Translations under genes and position numbers: made by a program
The notes under the pieces: model-generated
Told to the model about the DNA's origin: nothing
Seen by the model: the letters and a program-made list of their open reading frames with translations, nothing else
Database searches by the model: none
Source: Phocaeicola paurosaccharolyticus JCM 15092
GTDB lineage: Bacteria > Bacteroidota > Bacteroidia > Bacteroidales > Bacteroidaceae
Direction: 5' to 3'
DNA length: 64,000 nt
NCBI RefSeq assembly: GCF_000613805.1
Contig: NZ_BAJR01000007.1
Coordinates: 1 to 64,000 of the forward strand
Shown here: positions 8,506-18,882 of the stretch, piece after piece
How positions within the stretch are numbered: position 1 is the stretch's first letter
Layout: each line of letters begins with the position of its first letter

Positions 8506-10713
8506 ATGAGAATATTGAAGAGATTATCTTTTTCTCTATTAGTTGTACTTCTTGTAGTACTGGTCATAGCAACTATAGCAGAAAAAATATATGGCACATC
8601 ATACGCTTTCCAATATATATACAATTCACCTGTTTTTGTATCTCTCTGGATTGCATTAGCTCTTTCTGCATTGACATATCTAATAAAAAGAAAGATATTT
8701 CGGAAGCCTGTTACTATGTTACTTCATCTCTCTTTCTTAGTCATACTTGCGGGAGCGCTGTTTACACACATATATTCAACTGAGGGTACTATTCATCTTC
8801 GCAAAGGAGATAGCAAAGGTATGTTTATAGATAGTGATGGCATGGGACATAAGATGCCATTTTCTATTTCATTCGACAGGTTTCAGATAAATTACCACAC
8901 AGGTTCACATTTGCCATCCGATTATCATAGCCGTGTAGTCATTACAGATGAAAAAGAGAGTATAGATGGCGATATATCAATGAATAACATTCTCAAATAT
9001 AGGGGATATAGATTCTATCAGGCAGGGTTTGATGAAGATGAAGAGGGTGTTACACTTATGGTGAAGCATGATCCTGTCGGCATTGCCATTACATACATAG
9101 GATACTCCCTTCTTTTTATATCCATGTTGCTCTTCTTATTCTCGTCAAGGACAAAATTCAGGACTCTTATTAAAAAGATGCAGATGAATCGTGCTCTCCT
9201 TATTCTGTTATTTTTTATATCGAATCCGTTCTCTTCCTTCTCAAAAGAGAGTGCAAAATTTCTTCCCGAAGAAACTACAGCCAAGTTTGATAATATAAAT
9301 GTCATGTATAATGGCAGGATTGCTCCATTGCAGACATTGATGCAGGATTTTATGTTGAAAATATATGGCTCGACATATTACCAAGGGCACACTTCGGAAG
9401 AGGTGTTTACAGGAATTATGTTCTTCCCCGACTCTTGGAAAGGAGAGAAAATTATAAAAGTTGGCGATAATAGAATACGTTCGATATTGAATATTGATGG
9501 CAGTTACGCCTCTATAAACGACCTGTTTGATAAGGATGGCAACAACAAGCTTGATGCTTTAGATTATAATAAAATATCAAATGATGCTAAGCTTGTCCGT
9601 GCAATAGATGAGATATCAGAGAAATACTCATTGGCTTTTATGGCTATGGAGGGAGAACTGTTCAGAGTAGTTCCCGTTCGTGAAGATAAGGAGATAGAGT
9701 GGGTCTCTCCAAAGCAAATATCTCTAGGCAATGATAGCCTGAAGATTGGTGAGTGGTTGGATGTAGCAAAGAAAAGTATCAGTGAAAAGAGATTCTCACA
9801 AGTAGACAGTCTGATATCCGAACTACGCCATTATCAGAGTTCTGTATCCGGAGTATCTCTACCTTCAGAGGCAAAGATTAAGTCAGAGCTATTATATAAC
9901 AGGTTAAGAAACCATACCCCAATATCTATAACACTTATAGTTATAGGAGTAATCTCATTTATCTATTTTGGAATGTTGTTGTTAGATATGAGCAAGGTAA
10001 AGAGGGTAGTAGTATATCTTCTAAACGCTATTCTGTTATGCACATTTCTATATACCACCCTCCTTATTGCATTGAGATGGTTTATCGGTGGTCATATACC
10101 GGTCTCTAATGGTTTTGAGACAATGCTCTTCATGTCGTGGTCTGTTACCGTCTTAACTCTCTCACTACAGAGAAAGTTCGGAATAGTACTTCCTTTTGGA
10201 CTGATATTATCCGGATTTACACTTCTTGTATCTACATTGGGTGAGACTAATCCACAGATAACATATCTTGTACCGGTATTATCATCTCCACTTCTATCTA
10301 TTCATGTTGTAGTGATAATGATATCCTATTCTCTTCTTGCATTTATGATGCTCAACGGAGTTATGGCATTTCTTATAAAATGCTTTTCAAAAGAGTGTGA
10401 AATGCAGATTGAGAGGCTGCAGATATTTAGTAATATATTGCTCTATCCTGCTCTATTCCTACTAGCAGCAGGGATTTTTATTGGTGCTATATGGGCCAAT
10501 ATATCATGGGGTAGCTATTGGGGATGGGACCCAAAAGAGGTGTGGGCATTGATAACTATGCTCATATATTCTCTTGCTCTTCACCAAGAATCATTACCTT
10601 TGTTCAGGAATAAGATGTTTTTTCATCTATTTACTATAATTGCATTTCTAAGTGTATTATTTACCTACTTCGGGGTAAACTTTATATTGGGTGGAATGCA
10701 TAGTTATGCATAA
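8506..10713 (+). CDS. Fused cytochrome c heme lyase CcsBA (NrfI/ResB-CcsA type)
   Basis: A 735-residue inner-membrane protein that exports heme and attaches it to c-type apocytochromes (System II). The N-terminal third is ResB/CcsB-like: several helices, then a periplasmic region with TEGTIHLRKGDSKGMF. A long extracytoplasmic loop spans about residues 240-460, and the C-terminal third is CcsA-like with multiple helices and the heme-handling WWD-type motif SWGSYWGWDPKEVWALI. Fused proteins of this kind are common in Bacteroidetes and epsilon-proteobacteria, often near nrfHA; no nrf genes are visible here. The next gene overlaps its 3' end, suggesting co-transcription. Confidence 0.9.
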   Translation: MRILKRLSFSLLVVLLVVLVIATIAEKIYGTSYAFQYIYNSPVFVSLWIALALSALTYLIKRKIFRKPVTMLLHLSFLVILAGALFTHIYSTEGTIHLRKGDSKGMFIDSDGMGHKMPFSISFDRFQINYHTGSHLPSDYHSRVVITDEKESIDGDISMNNILKYRGYRFYQAGFDEDEEGVTLMVKHDPVGIAITYIGYSLLFISMLLFLFSSRTKFRTLIKKMQMNRALLILLFFISNPFSSFSKESAKFLPEETTAKFDNINVMYNGRIAPLQTLMQDFMLKIYGSTYYQGHTSEEVFTGIMFFPDSWKGEKIIKVGDNRIRSILNIDGSYASINDLFDKDGNNKLDALDYNKISNDAKLVRAIDEISEKYSLAFMAMEGELFRVVPVREDKEIEWVSPKQISLGNDSLKIGEWLDVAKKSISEKRFSQVDSLISELRHYQSSVSGVSLPSEAKIKSELLYNRLRNHTPISITLIVIGVISFIYFGMLLLDMSKVKRVVVYLLNAILLCTFLYTTLLIALRWFIGGHIPVSNGFETMLFMSWSVTVLTLSLQRKFGIVLPFGLILSGFTLLVSTLGETNPQITYLVPVLSSPLLSIHVVVIMISYSLLAFMMLNGVMAFLIKCFSKECEMQIERLQIFSNILLYPALFLLAAGIFIGAIWANISWGSYWGWDPKEVWALITMLIYSLALHQESLPLFRNKMFFHLFTIIAFLSVLFTYFGVNFILGGMHSYA

Positions 10714-11881
10714 ATTTATACTATATATGAGAGACTTCATAAAATACCAAAACTACGAATTAAGTACTAATGTAGAAATTTCATATTTTTCTTCACTCGC
10801 TAATGGTGTATCCGAATATATGGCAATAATAAAGGGTAATGATACCAGCCTGCCTTTTATAGACCAACTTAACAATATTAAGAAGAGCCTGGATATGTTG
10901 CCTGATAGATGCGGTGGAGCATCAGCTGTTTTTGCAAGATTTTTCCTCAGTGATATAGCAAATCAGCGTGGCATAGTGGAGGAGATAGTGGAAGATTATA
11001 CAGATTGTTCATTTTCCATAATAGGTCAGCCTCCTCTTGACGGAACAAAGGTAGCTCTGTTTGTCTACTTGCAGAGTGCTATGGAATCGAAAAGCTATCC
11101 TGACGGTCTTTTGTCACAAAAGCATGGCAGCTATACTCACTATTGGGGTGCTTCAGCTTTCAACAAAGCTGCCAACTCGGAATATCAGATGAGATTACTG
11201 TTCAATGAGTATGTAATGCAGTTGGCAAACAAGGGCTGTTCTCTTTATAATAACTGTATTCGTACATGGATATTCGTACAGGATATAGATGTAAACTATC
11301 ATATGGTTGTGAAAGCTCGTAATGAGGTTTTTGCATCACAGAATCTGATAAGTGAGACACACTATATTGCAAGTACAGGCATAGCAGGTGTAAATGGTGA
11401 TCCTAAGGTTTCGGTACAGATGGATACTTATGCTATTGATGGATTGAAGGAGGGTCAGGTGAAATATCTCTATGCATCGCATCATCTCAACAGGACATCC
11501 GAGTATGGAGTAAGCTTTGAAAGAGGTACATATGTAATTTACGGGGATAGAACACACACCTTCATATCAGGTACTGCAAGTATAGATCACAAAGGTGAGA
11601 TACTATTTGCAGGTGATGTGATAAAACAGGCCGAGAGGGCTTGCGAGAATGTTAAGGCTCTTTTAACCGAAGCAGAGTGTAGCTTTGATGATGTAATGCA
11701 TATTATAGTATATCTACGTGACATATCCGATTATGCTAATGTTAGCAGCTACTATGATAGCAGATTCACTTCAATTCCGAAAGTATATGTGCTTGCACCT
11801 GTGTGCAGACCAGGTTGGTTGGTAGAGATGGAGTGTATAGCCATTAATGATAGAAGAAATGATATGTTCGAGAATTTCTAA
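10706..11881 (+). CDS. RidA/YjgF-domain protein, function unknown
   Basis: About 390 residues. The C-terminal 130 residues carry a RidA/YjgF fold signature: ISGTASID..GEILFAGDVIKQAERACENVKALLTEAECSFDDV, then YLRDISDY and a C-terminal ECIAIN. The N-terminal 250 residues are not recognisable to me beyond resemblance to two-domain RidA relatives such as chorismatases. I start at ATG 10706, which overlaps the ccsBA stop by eight bases; ATG 10691 and ATG 10727 are alternatives. Coupling to cytochrome c synthase suggests a link to respiration or quinone/aromatic metabolism, but this is inference. A hairpin at 11859-11900 overlaps the end. Confidence 0.7.
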   Translation: MHKFILYMRDFIKYQNYELSTNVEISYFSSLANGVSEYMAIIKGNDTSLPFIDQLNNIKKSLDMLPDRCGGASAVFARFFLSDIANQRGIVEEIVEDYTDCSFSIIGQPPLDGTKVALFVYLQSAMESKSYPDGLLSQKHGSYTHYWGASAFNKAANSEYQMRLLFNEYVMQLANKGCSLYNNCIRTWIFVQDIDVNYHMVVKARNEVFASQNLISETHYIASTGIAGVNGDPKVSVQMDTYAIDGLKEGQVKYLYASHHLNRTSEYGVSFERGTYVIYGDRTHTFISGTASIDHKGEILFAGDVIKQAERACENVKALLTEAECSFDDVMHIIVYLRDISDYANVSSYYDSRFTSIPKVYVLAPVCRPGWLVEMECIAINDRRNDMFENF

Positions 11882-11900
11882 TATTCTCGGGCATATCATT
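11859..11900. terminator. Terminator-like hairpin between convergent genes
   Basis: Inverted repeat AATGATATG / CATATCATT (11859-11867, 11892-11900) with inner arms CGAGAAT / ATTCTCG. It overlaps the 3' ends of the RidA-domain gene and the LytTR regulator. A poly-T tail is lacking, so efficiency is uncertain. Confidence 0.5.
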
Positions 11901-12672
11901 ATCGTAATGTCCTTTTATCAAGGTAATTATTAAAGTTTTCTTTGTAAGCATCCGAAACGCGTATAATCTCATTCCCAATGTATAAACGGTTGTTCCTGTC
12001 GATTGATCTTATCTTATCCATGGCAACTATATAGCTCCTGTGAATACGCATGAACTTCTTTGTGCTTAGCATAGATTCTACCGCTTTCATGGTGATGTGT
12101 ACTATGAGTGGACGTGCAGAGTCGCAGAGATAGATATGTACATAGTCTTTAAGTCCGCTGATATATAATATATTGTCTACCTCAATACGTTGCAGTTTGC
12201 TATCTGTACGGATAAATAGATAGTCATCGTTGCTGTCGCTATCTGTCTTGGCAGAATATATATCGTTTGTCCTGTTCTCATTGGGATTGTTAGCCCCATT
12301 CCTGGCACTTTTCATCTCAAACCACTCTTGCGCTTTAGTGGTGGCCTGTATAAACTTGGAGTAGCTTATAGGCTTAAGCAGAAAGTCGAGTGCAGATACC
12401 TCATAACTGTCGAATGCATACTCTTTGAATGCTGTGGTAAATATTATTTTTGTCTCTTTCGGAACAAGTCTTGAGAGTTCCATACCATTCAGGTCAGGCA
12501 TCTGTATATCTAGAAAGAGCAGATTGACCGGTCTTTCAGATATTGCTGCCAGTCCCTCTATTGAATTATCGTACGATCCGCACAGTTTAAGGAATGGTGT
12601 ACGCTTTACAAAGTTCTCTATAAGCTTTATTGCAAGAGGTTCGTCATCAATTATCAAGCATGTTATTTCCAT
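11899..12672 (-). CDS. LytTR-family response regulator
   Basis: Receiver domain plus LytTR DNA-binding domain. The start at 12672 gives MEITCLIIDDEPLAIKLI, the normal receiver N-terminus; an upstream in-frame ATG at 12720 would add 16 residues. The phospho-acceptor aspartate is in LLFLDIQMPDLNGME, with TTAF and FLLKPIS (Thr and Lys switch residues). The LytTR half shows FIRTDSKLQRIEVDNILYI, MRIHRSYIV and the terminal VSDAYKENF. It overlaps the histidine kinase gene by 26 bases, so the two form a two-component pair, and an outer-membrane barrel gene lies upstream in the same direction. Confidence 0.9.
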   Translation of the reverse strand: MEITCLIIDDEPLAIKLIENFVKRTPFLKLCGSYDNSIEGLAAISERPVNLLFLDIQMPDLNGMELSRLVPKETKIIFTTAFKEYAFDSYEVSALDFLLKPISYSKFIQATTKAQEWFEMKSARNGANNPNENRTNDIYSAKTDSDSNDDYLFIRTDSKLQRIEVDNILYISGLKDYVHIYLCDSARPLIVHITMKAVESMLSTKKFMRIHRSYIVAMDKIRSIDRNNRLYIGNEIIRVSDAYKENFNNYLDKRTLR

Positions 12673-13705
12673 TATTGTCACACTCTTTAATAATAATTTG
12701 TGCAAAGAATATCTCTCCACGTTGTTCGTGAATAAATGAATACTGTCCAGGATAAATCAGTTCCAGTCTTCTCTTTAGGTTCCCAAGCCCTATACCTGAA
12801 CCACTTCTGTTGTTCTCATTCTTTGGATAGAAAGAGTTTTCTATAGTGAATATCAGGTTATTCTCGTTAATATTAAGATCAATCTTTATTGAAGAAGTAT
12901 TTGTTGCGCTCACTCCATGTTTGAAGGCATTCTCTATAAGTGAAATATAGAGCAAGGGAGGTACATATATTGGTGTCTCCGGTTTAAAGAAGTGTGACTC
13001 AATATGTACTTTAGAGCTATATCTCAGGCTCATCAGTTCTATGTAATTATTCATGAATACAATCTCATCGGTGAGCTGTACTTTTGTTTTGTTGGTCTCG
13101 TATAGAGCATATCTTAGCAGATCACTTAACTGTGATATCCTCTGCTGGGCATCATCTGGGTCAATCTGTATCAGACTGGAGATATTATTGAGCGTGTTGA
13201 AGAGGAAGTGTGGGTTGAGCTGATTCTTCAGCCAGGCCAGTTCAGCCTCAGAATATTTCTTCTCCTGCTCCATTATGGTATGTTTTACCTGATTCCAATG
13301 TACAATATATCTTACACCCACGGCACAACCTATGAAAAGAGAGTTGAACATTGTTGTGAAGAAAACAATCATTAGCCATATGGCCAGGTCGAACATGCCT
13401 TTATTTAAAAAAGGTAATATACTAAAAGACTGTGCAGCAATATATATACCTATAAGTATCATGTTGACCCCGAAGAATTTTACATACTTATGTTCAAAGA
13501 GTTTGTAAGCTAGCCAATAGAAATTGATATAATATAGTATAATAGCCGGAAGAAGGCATCTTAAAGAGTAGCTGAAGATGTAGATAGCTCCATGCATGTT
13601 ATAGCCATGGCCAATCCATTCTATTGCCGGTGGCAGCAATAGAATGGTTAGCCAGAATAGCATCTGAATAATATCTATAATTCTTTTATGATATCTGATT
13701 TTCAT
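12647..13705 (-). CDS. LytS-type sensor histidine kinase
   Basis: A 352-residue membrane kinase. The N-terminal 130 residues hold four hydrophobic helices and no large extracytoplasmic domain. Next come a coiled-coil (MEQEKKYSEAELAWLKNQL) and the His_kinase domain with NPHFLFNTLNNISSL (phospho-histidine), and LLRYALYET. The ATPase domain has ENAFKHG and GSGIGLGNLKRRLELIYPG. It overlaps the LytTR regulator gene downstream and is therefore its likely partner. The signal is unknown; absence of a sensor domain suggests it senses within the membrane or through another protein. Confidence 0.9.
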   Translation of the reverse strand: MKIRYHKRIIDIIQMLFWLTILLLPPAIEWIGHGYNMHGAIYIFSYSLRCLLPAIILYYINFYWLAYKLFEHKYVKFFGVNMILIGIYIAAQSFSILPFLNKGMFDLAIWLMIVFFTTMFNSLFIGCAVGVRYIVHWNQVKHTIMEQEKKYSEAELAWLKNQLNPHFLFNTLNNISSLIQIDPDDAQQRISQLSDLLRYALYETNKTKVQLTDEIVFMNNYIELMSLRYSSKVHIESHFFKPETPIYVPPLLYISLIENAFKHGVSATNTSSIKIDLNINENNLIFTIENSFYPKNENNRSGSGIGLGNLKRRLELIYPGQYSFIHEQRGEIFFAQIIIKECDNNGNNMLDN

Positions 13706-13761
13706 ATATTATTTCGTTAACTTTTGCTAAATAAATATTTTTTCCAGACAAATCCATCAAT

Positions 13762-16262
13762 TTACTGATTTATAATATTTCCTATAGATTCAGTATCGCT
13801 GGTACGTTCTTTCAAATCGCTATTATTGATAGTACGTTTAGTTTTCTTAACCTTACTGCTATTATTGCTAAGAGAGTAGCTTATGCTGAATGAAATATTC
13901 GAAATAGCTATCTTGCTGATATTGTTGTTTATAAAGTCTGCACCTTTGGTGTAGCTCTTCATCTCCATCTTACCTCCTGAAAGAGGAGTCATGCAGCTCA
14001 GGCTGAGACTTAACTTATCATTCAGGAAAGTCTTGCTCACGCTTCCCATTGCCATGCTGAATCCTGTTCTCCATCCTTCAAGGCTGTAGCTGCGTGATGA
14101 GCTCATAAGATTAAGGCTTAATCTGTAATTGTATGGGAGAGTCTGTTGGAATCCTACCATTACATTATCTTGCCATCCACTGTTACTTACTCCTAGCTTA
14201 TCACTTCTCATATCAACATAAGTTACGCTTGAGTTAGTATATATTCGCGTGTTCTTTCCAGGGTTCCAGTTGATGAAAGCTGTAAGTCCTAAACTATTGT
14301 TCTTGCTTATATTTCCATAGGTCGTATTCATAACATTGTTGTTGTCATAGAAGCTATAGCTATCTATTCCGTTGTTACAAAGAGAATATCTCAGTGTAAG
14401 GTTCATCATGATTCCTGTAGTATAGTAGTTGTATACCATGCTTATGTTGTGTGCCTTCTCACACTCCAGATTTGAGTTACCATAGTTTATGACCATCGGA
14501 TCCTGACGGTTTACATATGGATTGAGATAGGTAATACCGGGGCGGCTTATTCTCATGTTGTATGTAAGTCCAATATTTTGCTGCTGGTTGATTGCATATG
14601 ATAGATCAGCACTTGGAACAAGATTCCCATAATCTATATCAAAGTCACCACCTTGTCCGATGAGGTATTTTACGCTCTGGAAAGTATATTCATAACGTAA
14701 TCCTGCTTTGTATCCTAATTTTCCACTTTTCCCGCTATATTCAGCATAAGCAGCCAATATATCACTGCTATGTTTATAGTTCATGCTGCTGTTGTTTATA
14801 AATTGATACTCTCCGTTCTTGTCAATGTAGTATTTGTTATCCGATGAGTTATTACGCAATATAAGTTTCACTCCTGCGCTTACACTATTTGTCTTCTGGA
14901 AAGTAGTTGTAAAATCTGTTTGGAATGTATGCTCGGTAGTCTTTTCATCTCCATGACTGTATCTGTCATCAAACTTGAGCCCGGTTAGTGAAGAGTTATC
15001 GAATGTGCTATACGAGTCATTTTTCATCGGAGTAGTATTTAGCTGATAGGATAGTGTGAGAATACTATTCTTATTGCTTGCAAAGTTGTGTTGGAAGTCT
15101 ACGCTTCCTGTTATTGAATATCTTTTGTTCTTCTGGTTTATATAGCTTATATACGACATTTCATTGCCGCCATATGAAGTTCCGCTCATTGATGTCACTC
15201 CATTATTGTTTGTCTTGCTGTTGAATCCCATCACTCCGAAAGAAGCAGAGATCATATTGAGTTTATTTATCTCATAGCTTGCGTCCATGTTTCCCATCAG
15301 CATATCTATCTTCATATCAGTGTCTGATACTACAAGATTCGATGAGTTACCTTTGTCGCTTATCTGTATACGCTCGCCTGTAGTCGATACATCTGTTCCA
15401 CTTGAGTGGTTCATATTACCGTTAACTGTTAGTGAGAGTTTTCCCTTCTGAACACTTCCGAAGAGTCCTCCTCATATCCTTTTGTGCTTGCTGTAGCACG
15501 TGCAGTTCCATTGTATCCGTCACTTATATTTTGTGCACCAGCCACTTTGCTTGTGATAAGGTTTAATACACCTCCCACACCCTCAGCATCATATTTAGCA
15601 CCGGGGTTTGTCACTACTTCAACTTTAGTAACAGAAGTAGCAGGCATATATTTAAGTATTGTAGATGGGTTGGCACTTATCATTGCATTTGGTTTTCCGT
15701 CCACATACACTTTGAAGTTGCTGTTCCCGTTTACTGTTATATTATCGCTACCGTCTACAGTTATCATAGGTACCTTGCGTAACATGTCAAGCACATTGCT
15801 GGTCTTTGAGTCCGGGTCGTCAGCCATATTGTAGTTCATCTTGTCTACGTCCATCGTTACAAGGAGTTTCTGTGCTACTACCTCAACACCCTTAAGTTGA
15901 GTCACATCATCTTTAGTATATATTGTACCAAGATCAATCTCTTTTTCACCTTTTGCAGTAAATGGAACAGATATTGTGGCTTTTCCGACAGATGAGAAGG
16001 TGATTATGAATTTTCCTTTTCCTGAGATTTTCTGAGAGAAAAGGCCATTGTCATCAGTAACAGCCATTCCTACAGCTTTGTCCTTGTTGTTTGCCTTTGT
16101 GATCTTTATTGTCGCATAAGGTTCGCTCTCATTACTTATAGAATCTCTCAAAATACCTTTAATGATTGTAATATCTGCAGGTTCATTTGCAAATATTTTA
16201 GTAGGACTTCCTATAGCAAATAGGATTGTTAAAGTGAAAACTAATAGAATTTCTTTTTTCAT
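13762..16262 (-). CDS. TonB-dependent receptor-like outer-membrane beta-barrel protein, frameshifted
   Basis: The N-terminal part (to about 15430) has a signal peptide MKKEILLVFTLTILFAIG, a carboxypeptidase-regulatory-like domain (GILRDSISNESEPYATIKI) and a plug-like domain (LDMLRKVPMITVDG..NITVNGNSNFKVYVDGKP, VTNPGAKYDAEGVGGVLNLIT). The remainder from 15414 down is a large aromatic-rich barrel. The frame breaks at 15471-15474: TATGAGGAGGACTC should be TAT GGA GGA GGA CTC, giving KGYGGGLFGSVQKGKLSL and joining both parts; one G is missing from a GGA repeat. This family (OMP_b-brl_3) often sits beside LytS/LytTR pairs, as here. The ligand is unknown. Confidence 0.85.
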
Positions 16263-16444
16263 GACTATATTACATTAATTATTTTTAAAGCTGTGTTTCA
16301 TCTCCTCTCATCATTGTGATGGGGTGAACTATTTAATGCTTCAAAGATATTTATCTATATTCCTATATTAATATAATATTCGACGAGACCTTGCTTTAGT
16401 TTCGACCAAATATGAAAAAAGTAAAGTTTTAGGGGAGAGAAAAT

Positions 16445-16780
16445 TTATGGATGTATGTTTTTCCTGCACTCAGGCATATTGCTCATGACATTGTATAGAT
16501 AGGCGCAGTAATCTATATCAAGACAGTCCCCACAAGTATTGTATCCTTTGAACTCAATACATTTACGTATTTCACAAAGGCTATCGCAAAGAATGCTCTT
16601 AACACCTTCTGTGCGGCATCCCATACAATTAATATGCTCTGCTGTAATAGCAGAAATATTATTCAGGGCGCTCCATTTTTTTGCCACCTTTTTCTTTAGC
16701 TCACAATCGTTCTTAATTGTTGCAATTCGAGCTTCGCATTTTTCGCAGTCAATTCCGCAGCAAGCAATAAGGCTTTTCAT
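16445..16780 (-). CDS. Cysteine-rich DUF3795 protein
   Basis: A 111-residue soluble protein with cysteines grouped as CCGIDCEKC (residues 7-15), NCMGC, LCDSLCEIRKC, TCGDCLDIDYC and a last ECRK. This matches the DUF3795 family of small cysteine-rich proteins of anaerobes; the clusters suggest metal or iron-sulfur binding, but no function is established. Monocistronic, minus strand, between the barrel protein and a divergent lipoprotein gene. Confidence 0.8.
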   Translation of the reverse strand: MKSLIACCGIDCEKCEARIATIKNDCELKKKVAKKWSALNNISAITAEHINCMGCRTEGVKSILCDSLCEIRKCIEFKGYNTCGDCLDIDYCAYLYNVMSNMPECRKNIHP

Positions 16781-17031
16781 TTTATTAATTAAGTATTATC
16801 ATTTCACAAATTAAGTCTTATCATTTTGACAAATATAATAAACTGTTTCTTTATTACCTTATTTTAGTGTAATTATTTTTCGGAATAATTATCTACCGGA
16901 TTTTCTCTTTTTTATGCCATATTCTATCGGTTTTTATACCAGATAACACCTAATGATATAACCAGCTATTTTTTCTATGATTTATCTTATTAGTTTTGCT
17001 TGGATTATCCTAAAACTTAAATAGTACGACG

Positions 17032-18120
17032 ATGAAACAGCTACTTTACATGTTATTGTTTATTTGTTTTCCAATGGCTATTGCTACTACATCGTGTAGT
17101 AAAGATAATTTACCACCGGAAGAGCCTGCCTCAGAAACAAGTAAGCCGTCGGTGGTGAATTTTGATCCTACAGAAATAACATTTTCATCAGCTAAACTTA
17201 TGGCGTCTATTACAGATAATGGTGGCAGAAATGTTACAAAACGTGGTTTCCTTATATCAAGTACTCCAATAACTGAACCAAGTATAGATTGTGGAGAAGA
17301 ATTAAGTTGTGGTGATGGTTCCGGAGATTTCACTACAACAGTAAAAGAGTTGAAGGAGAGTACTAAGTACTATTATGTGTCGTATGCTAAAAATGAGAAT
17401 GGTTATGGTTTTTCTTCTATTTCATCATTTACAACATTGGAAGATCCGAATAAAGTCTCAGACAACGCATCAATAGTTCTTCAGAAATTGGAATTAGTAT
17501 CTATGGATTATTCTTCTGCGGGATTTGATAATGGTGGAACAAAATATCCATATCGAATGAGTTATAAGATAAGTATCGATGTAAAAGAATATACCTCTTT
17601 TCAAAAGGCAGGATTTAAAATAGATACCAGTATATGGTCTTTTAATAATGTAACTCAGGATGGTTTGTATGTTGCTGATATGGCTACCTACAGCAGTAGT
17701 TCAACAATTAGCGTATCAGTCTCATCTTATGGTACATATATTAATGGAAAAGAGTATGTAGGCAATACTGAAACTCTATCTGCAACATACAAAAGTGGTG
17801 ACAGTGGTAATACAGGAGGAGAGAGTGGTAATATAACCAGTAAGGCAGCTGACGATACAAAAGCCGAATATGTATCTTCCGATAATAATGATTATATGTA
17901 TATCACATGCAGTTCGTTAGTATCAAATCTCAATAGATATGGGCTTACAATATATAAGAGCGGGTCAAGCTATTATTGGAAAGACTTTGATCAAGTAAAA
18001 CATTATGTGCAGCCTGGCACATCATATAGCAATAAAGTATATTATTATGATTCCTATATTTCAGGTAAAACAATTAAGACAGCATATGTCTATGTATCGT
18101 TTAGATTTTCAGCTTTTTAG
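17032..18120 (+). CDS. Putative surface lipoprotein with fibronectin-type-III-like domain
   Basis: A 362-residue exported protein with a hydrophobic N-terminus ending in a lipobox-like TTSC followed by SKDN, so probably lipid-anchored. Residues 40-135 look like a fibronectin type III fold as in Bacteroides surface proteins (FDPTEITFSSAKLMASITDNGG, RGFLIS, STKYYYVSYAKNENGYGFSS). Two tyrosine/serine-rich segments follow, separated by a flexible GDSGNTGGESGN linker near residue 263. No catalytic motif is visible. It is convergent with the next two-component pair, only four bases from the regulator gene. Function unknown. Confidence 0.65.
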   Translation: MKQLLYMLLFICFPMAIATTSCSKDNLPPEEPASETSKPSVVNFDPTEITFSSAKLMASITDNGGRNVTKRGFLISSTPITEPSIDCGEELSCGDGSGDFTTTVKELKESTKYYYVSYAKNENGYGFSSISSFTTLEDPNKVSDNASIVLQKLELVSMDYSSAGFDNGGTKYPYRMSYKISIDVKEYTSFQKAGFKIDTSIWSFNNVTQDGLYVADMATYSSSSTISVSVSSYGTYINGKEYVGNTETLSATYKSGDSGNTGGESGNITSKAADDTKAEYVSSDNNDYMYITCSSLVSNLNRYGLTIYKSGSSYYWKDFDQVKHYVQPGTSYSNKVYYYDSYISGKTIKTAYVYVSFRFSAF

Positions 18121-18124
18121 TTTT

Positions 18125-18870
18125 TTATAGTATGTCAAGTTCAGATTTAAGTTTGGAGTAGCACCTTCGTGATGCTGTTAAAGCATAGTCCTGAAAAGGA
18201 GCTTTAAACAAGCATTTCATTGTGCTACTCTCAATAAAATAGAGATAATCTATATTTATTATATTATTCGGGTTAATCTGGACAAATTTCTCGCTTATAG
18301 CCAATATATTCTTTGATGAGGTCTGTTTAATCAATCTAATCTCCTTATCTGATTCTCTTAATGTAGCTGACCAATAGTGGGTGTCAGCTGAGTAGTTAAA
18401 ACAGAATATATCATCCACATTTGCCAGAACCAATCCTGAGATAGCTCTTAGGGCTTTTGTCTTAGTGTTGTCAATTGATTCAGATGATTTATAATTCTCG
18501 GGTTCCGATTGGTTCTCGAATCGATTAAGAATATCTTCGAGCTCATCACTGGTATATGGTTTTTGAAGAAAATCGAAGTTGATTCTCTGAGAGCATTTAT
18601 GATATATTCATTGTGTGCACTATACATCACCACTTTCATATCATTATTTCTGTCTAAAAGTTTAAGGAAGTCGAATCCGTTGCCCTCCGGCATCTCTACG
18701 TCCATAAATAACAGATCGATATCATTTGCCTTTATATCAGCCATAGCTTTCATAAGTGAAACGGATGTTCCTATGATATCATATTGAGGGAAGTTCTTTA
18801 AATCCTTCGCCAGCCTGTCTATACTGTGCTGATTGTCATCAATAATATATACTGAGTATTCTTTTATCAT
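18125..18870 (-). CDS. LytTR-family response regulator, frameshifted
   Basis: The receiver domain begins MIKEYSVYIIDDNQHSID and has the phospho-acceptor in LLFMDVEMPEGNGFDFL and MYSAHNEYIINALRES. One base is missing between 18580 and 18581; restoring it gives RES-NFDFLQKPYTSDELEDIL, i.e. the normal end of a receiver with its conserved K-P, running on to LANVDDIFCFN. The LytTR domain then follows (LIKQTSSKNILAISEKFVQINPNNIINIDYL). The two fragments are therefore one gene of about 248 codons. It lies 12 bases downstream of the TPR kinase gene, its probable partner. Confidence 0.82.
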
Positions 18871-18882
18871 GATTATTTTAAA

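Noticed and set aside
12425-12739. Plus-strand open frames opposite the LytTR and kinase genes
   Set aside because: They lie wholly antisense to well-supported genes and show no motifs or family resemblance.
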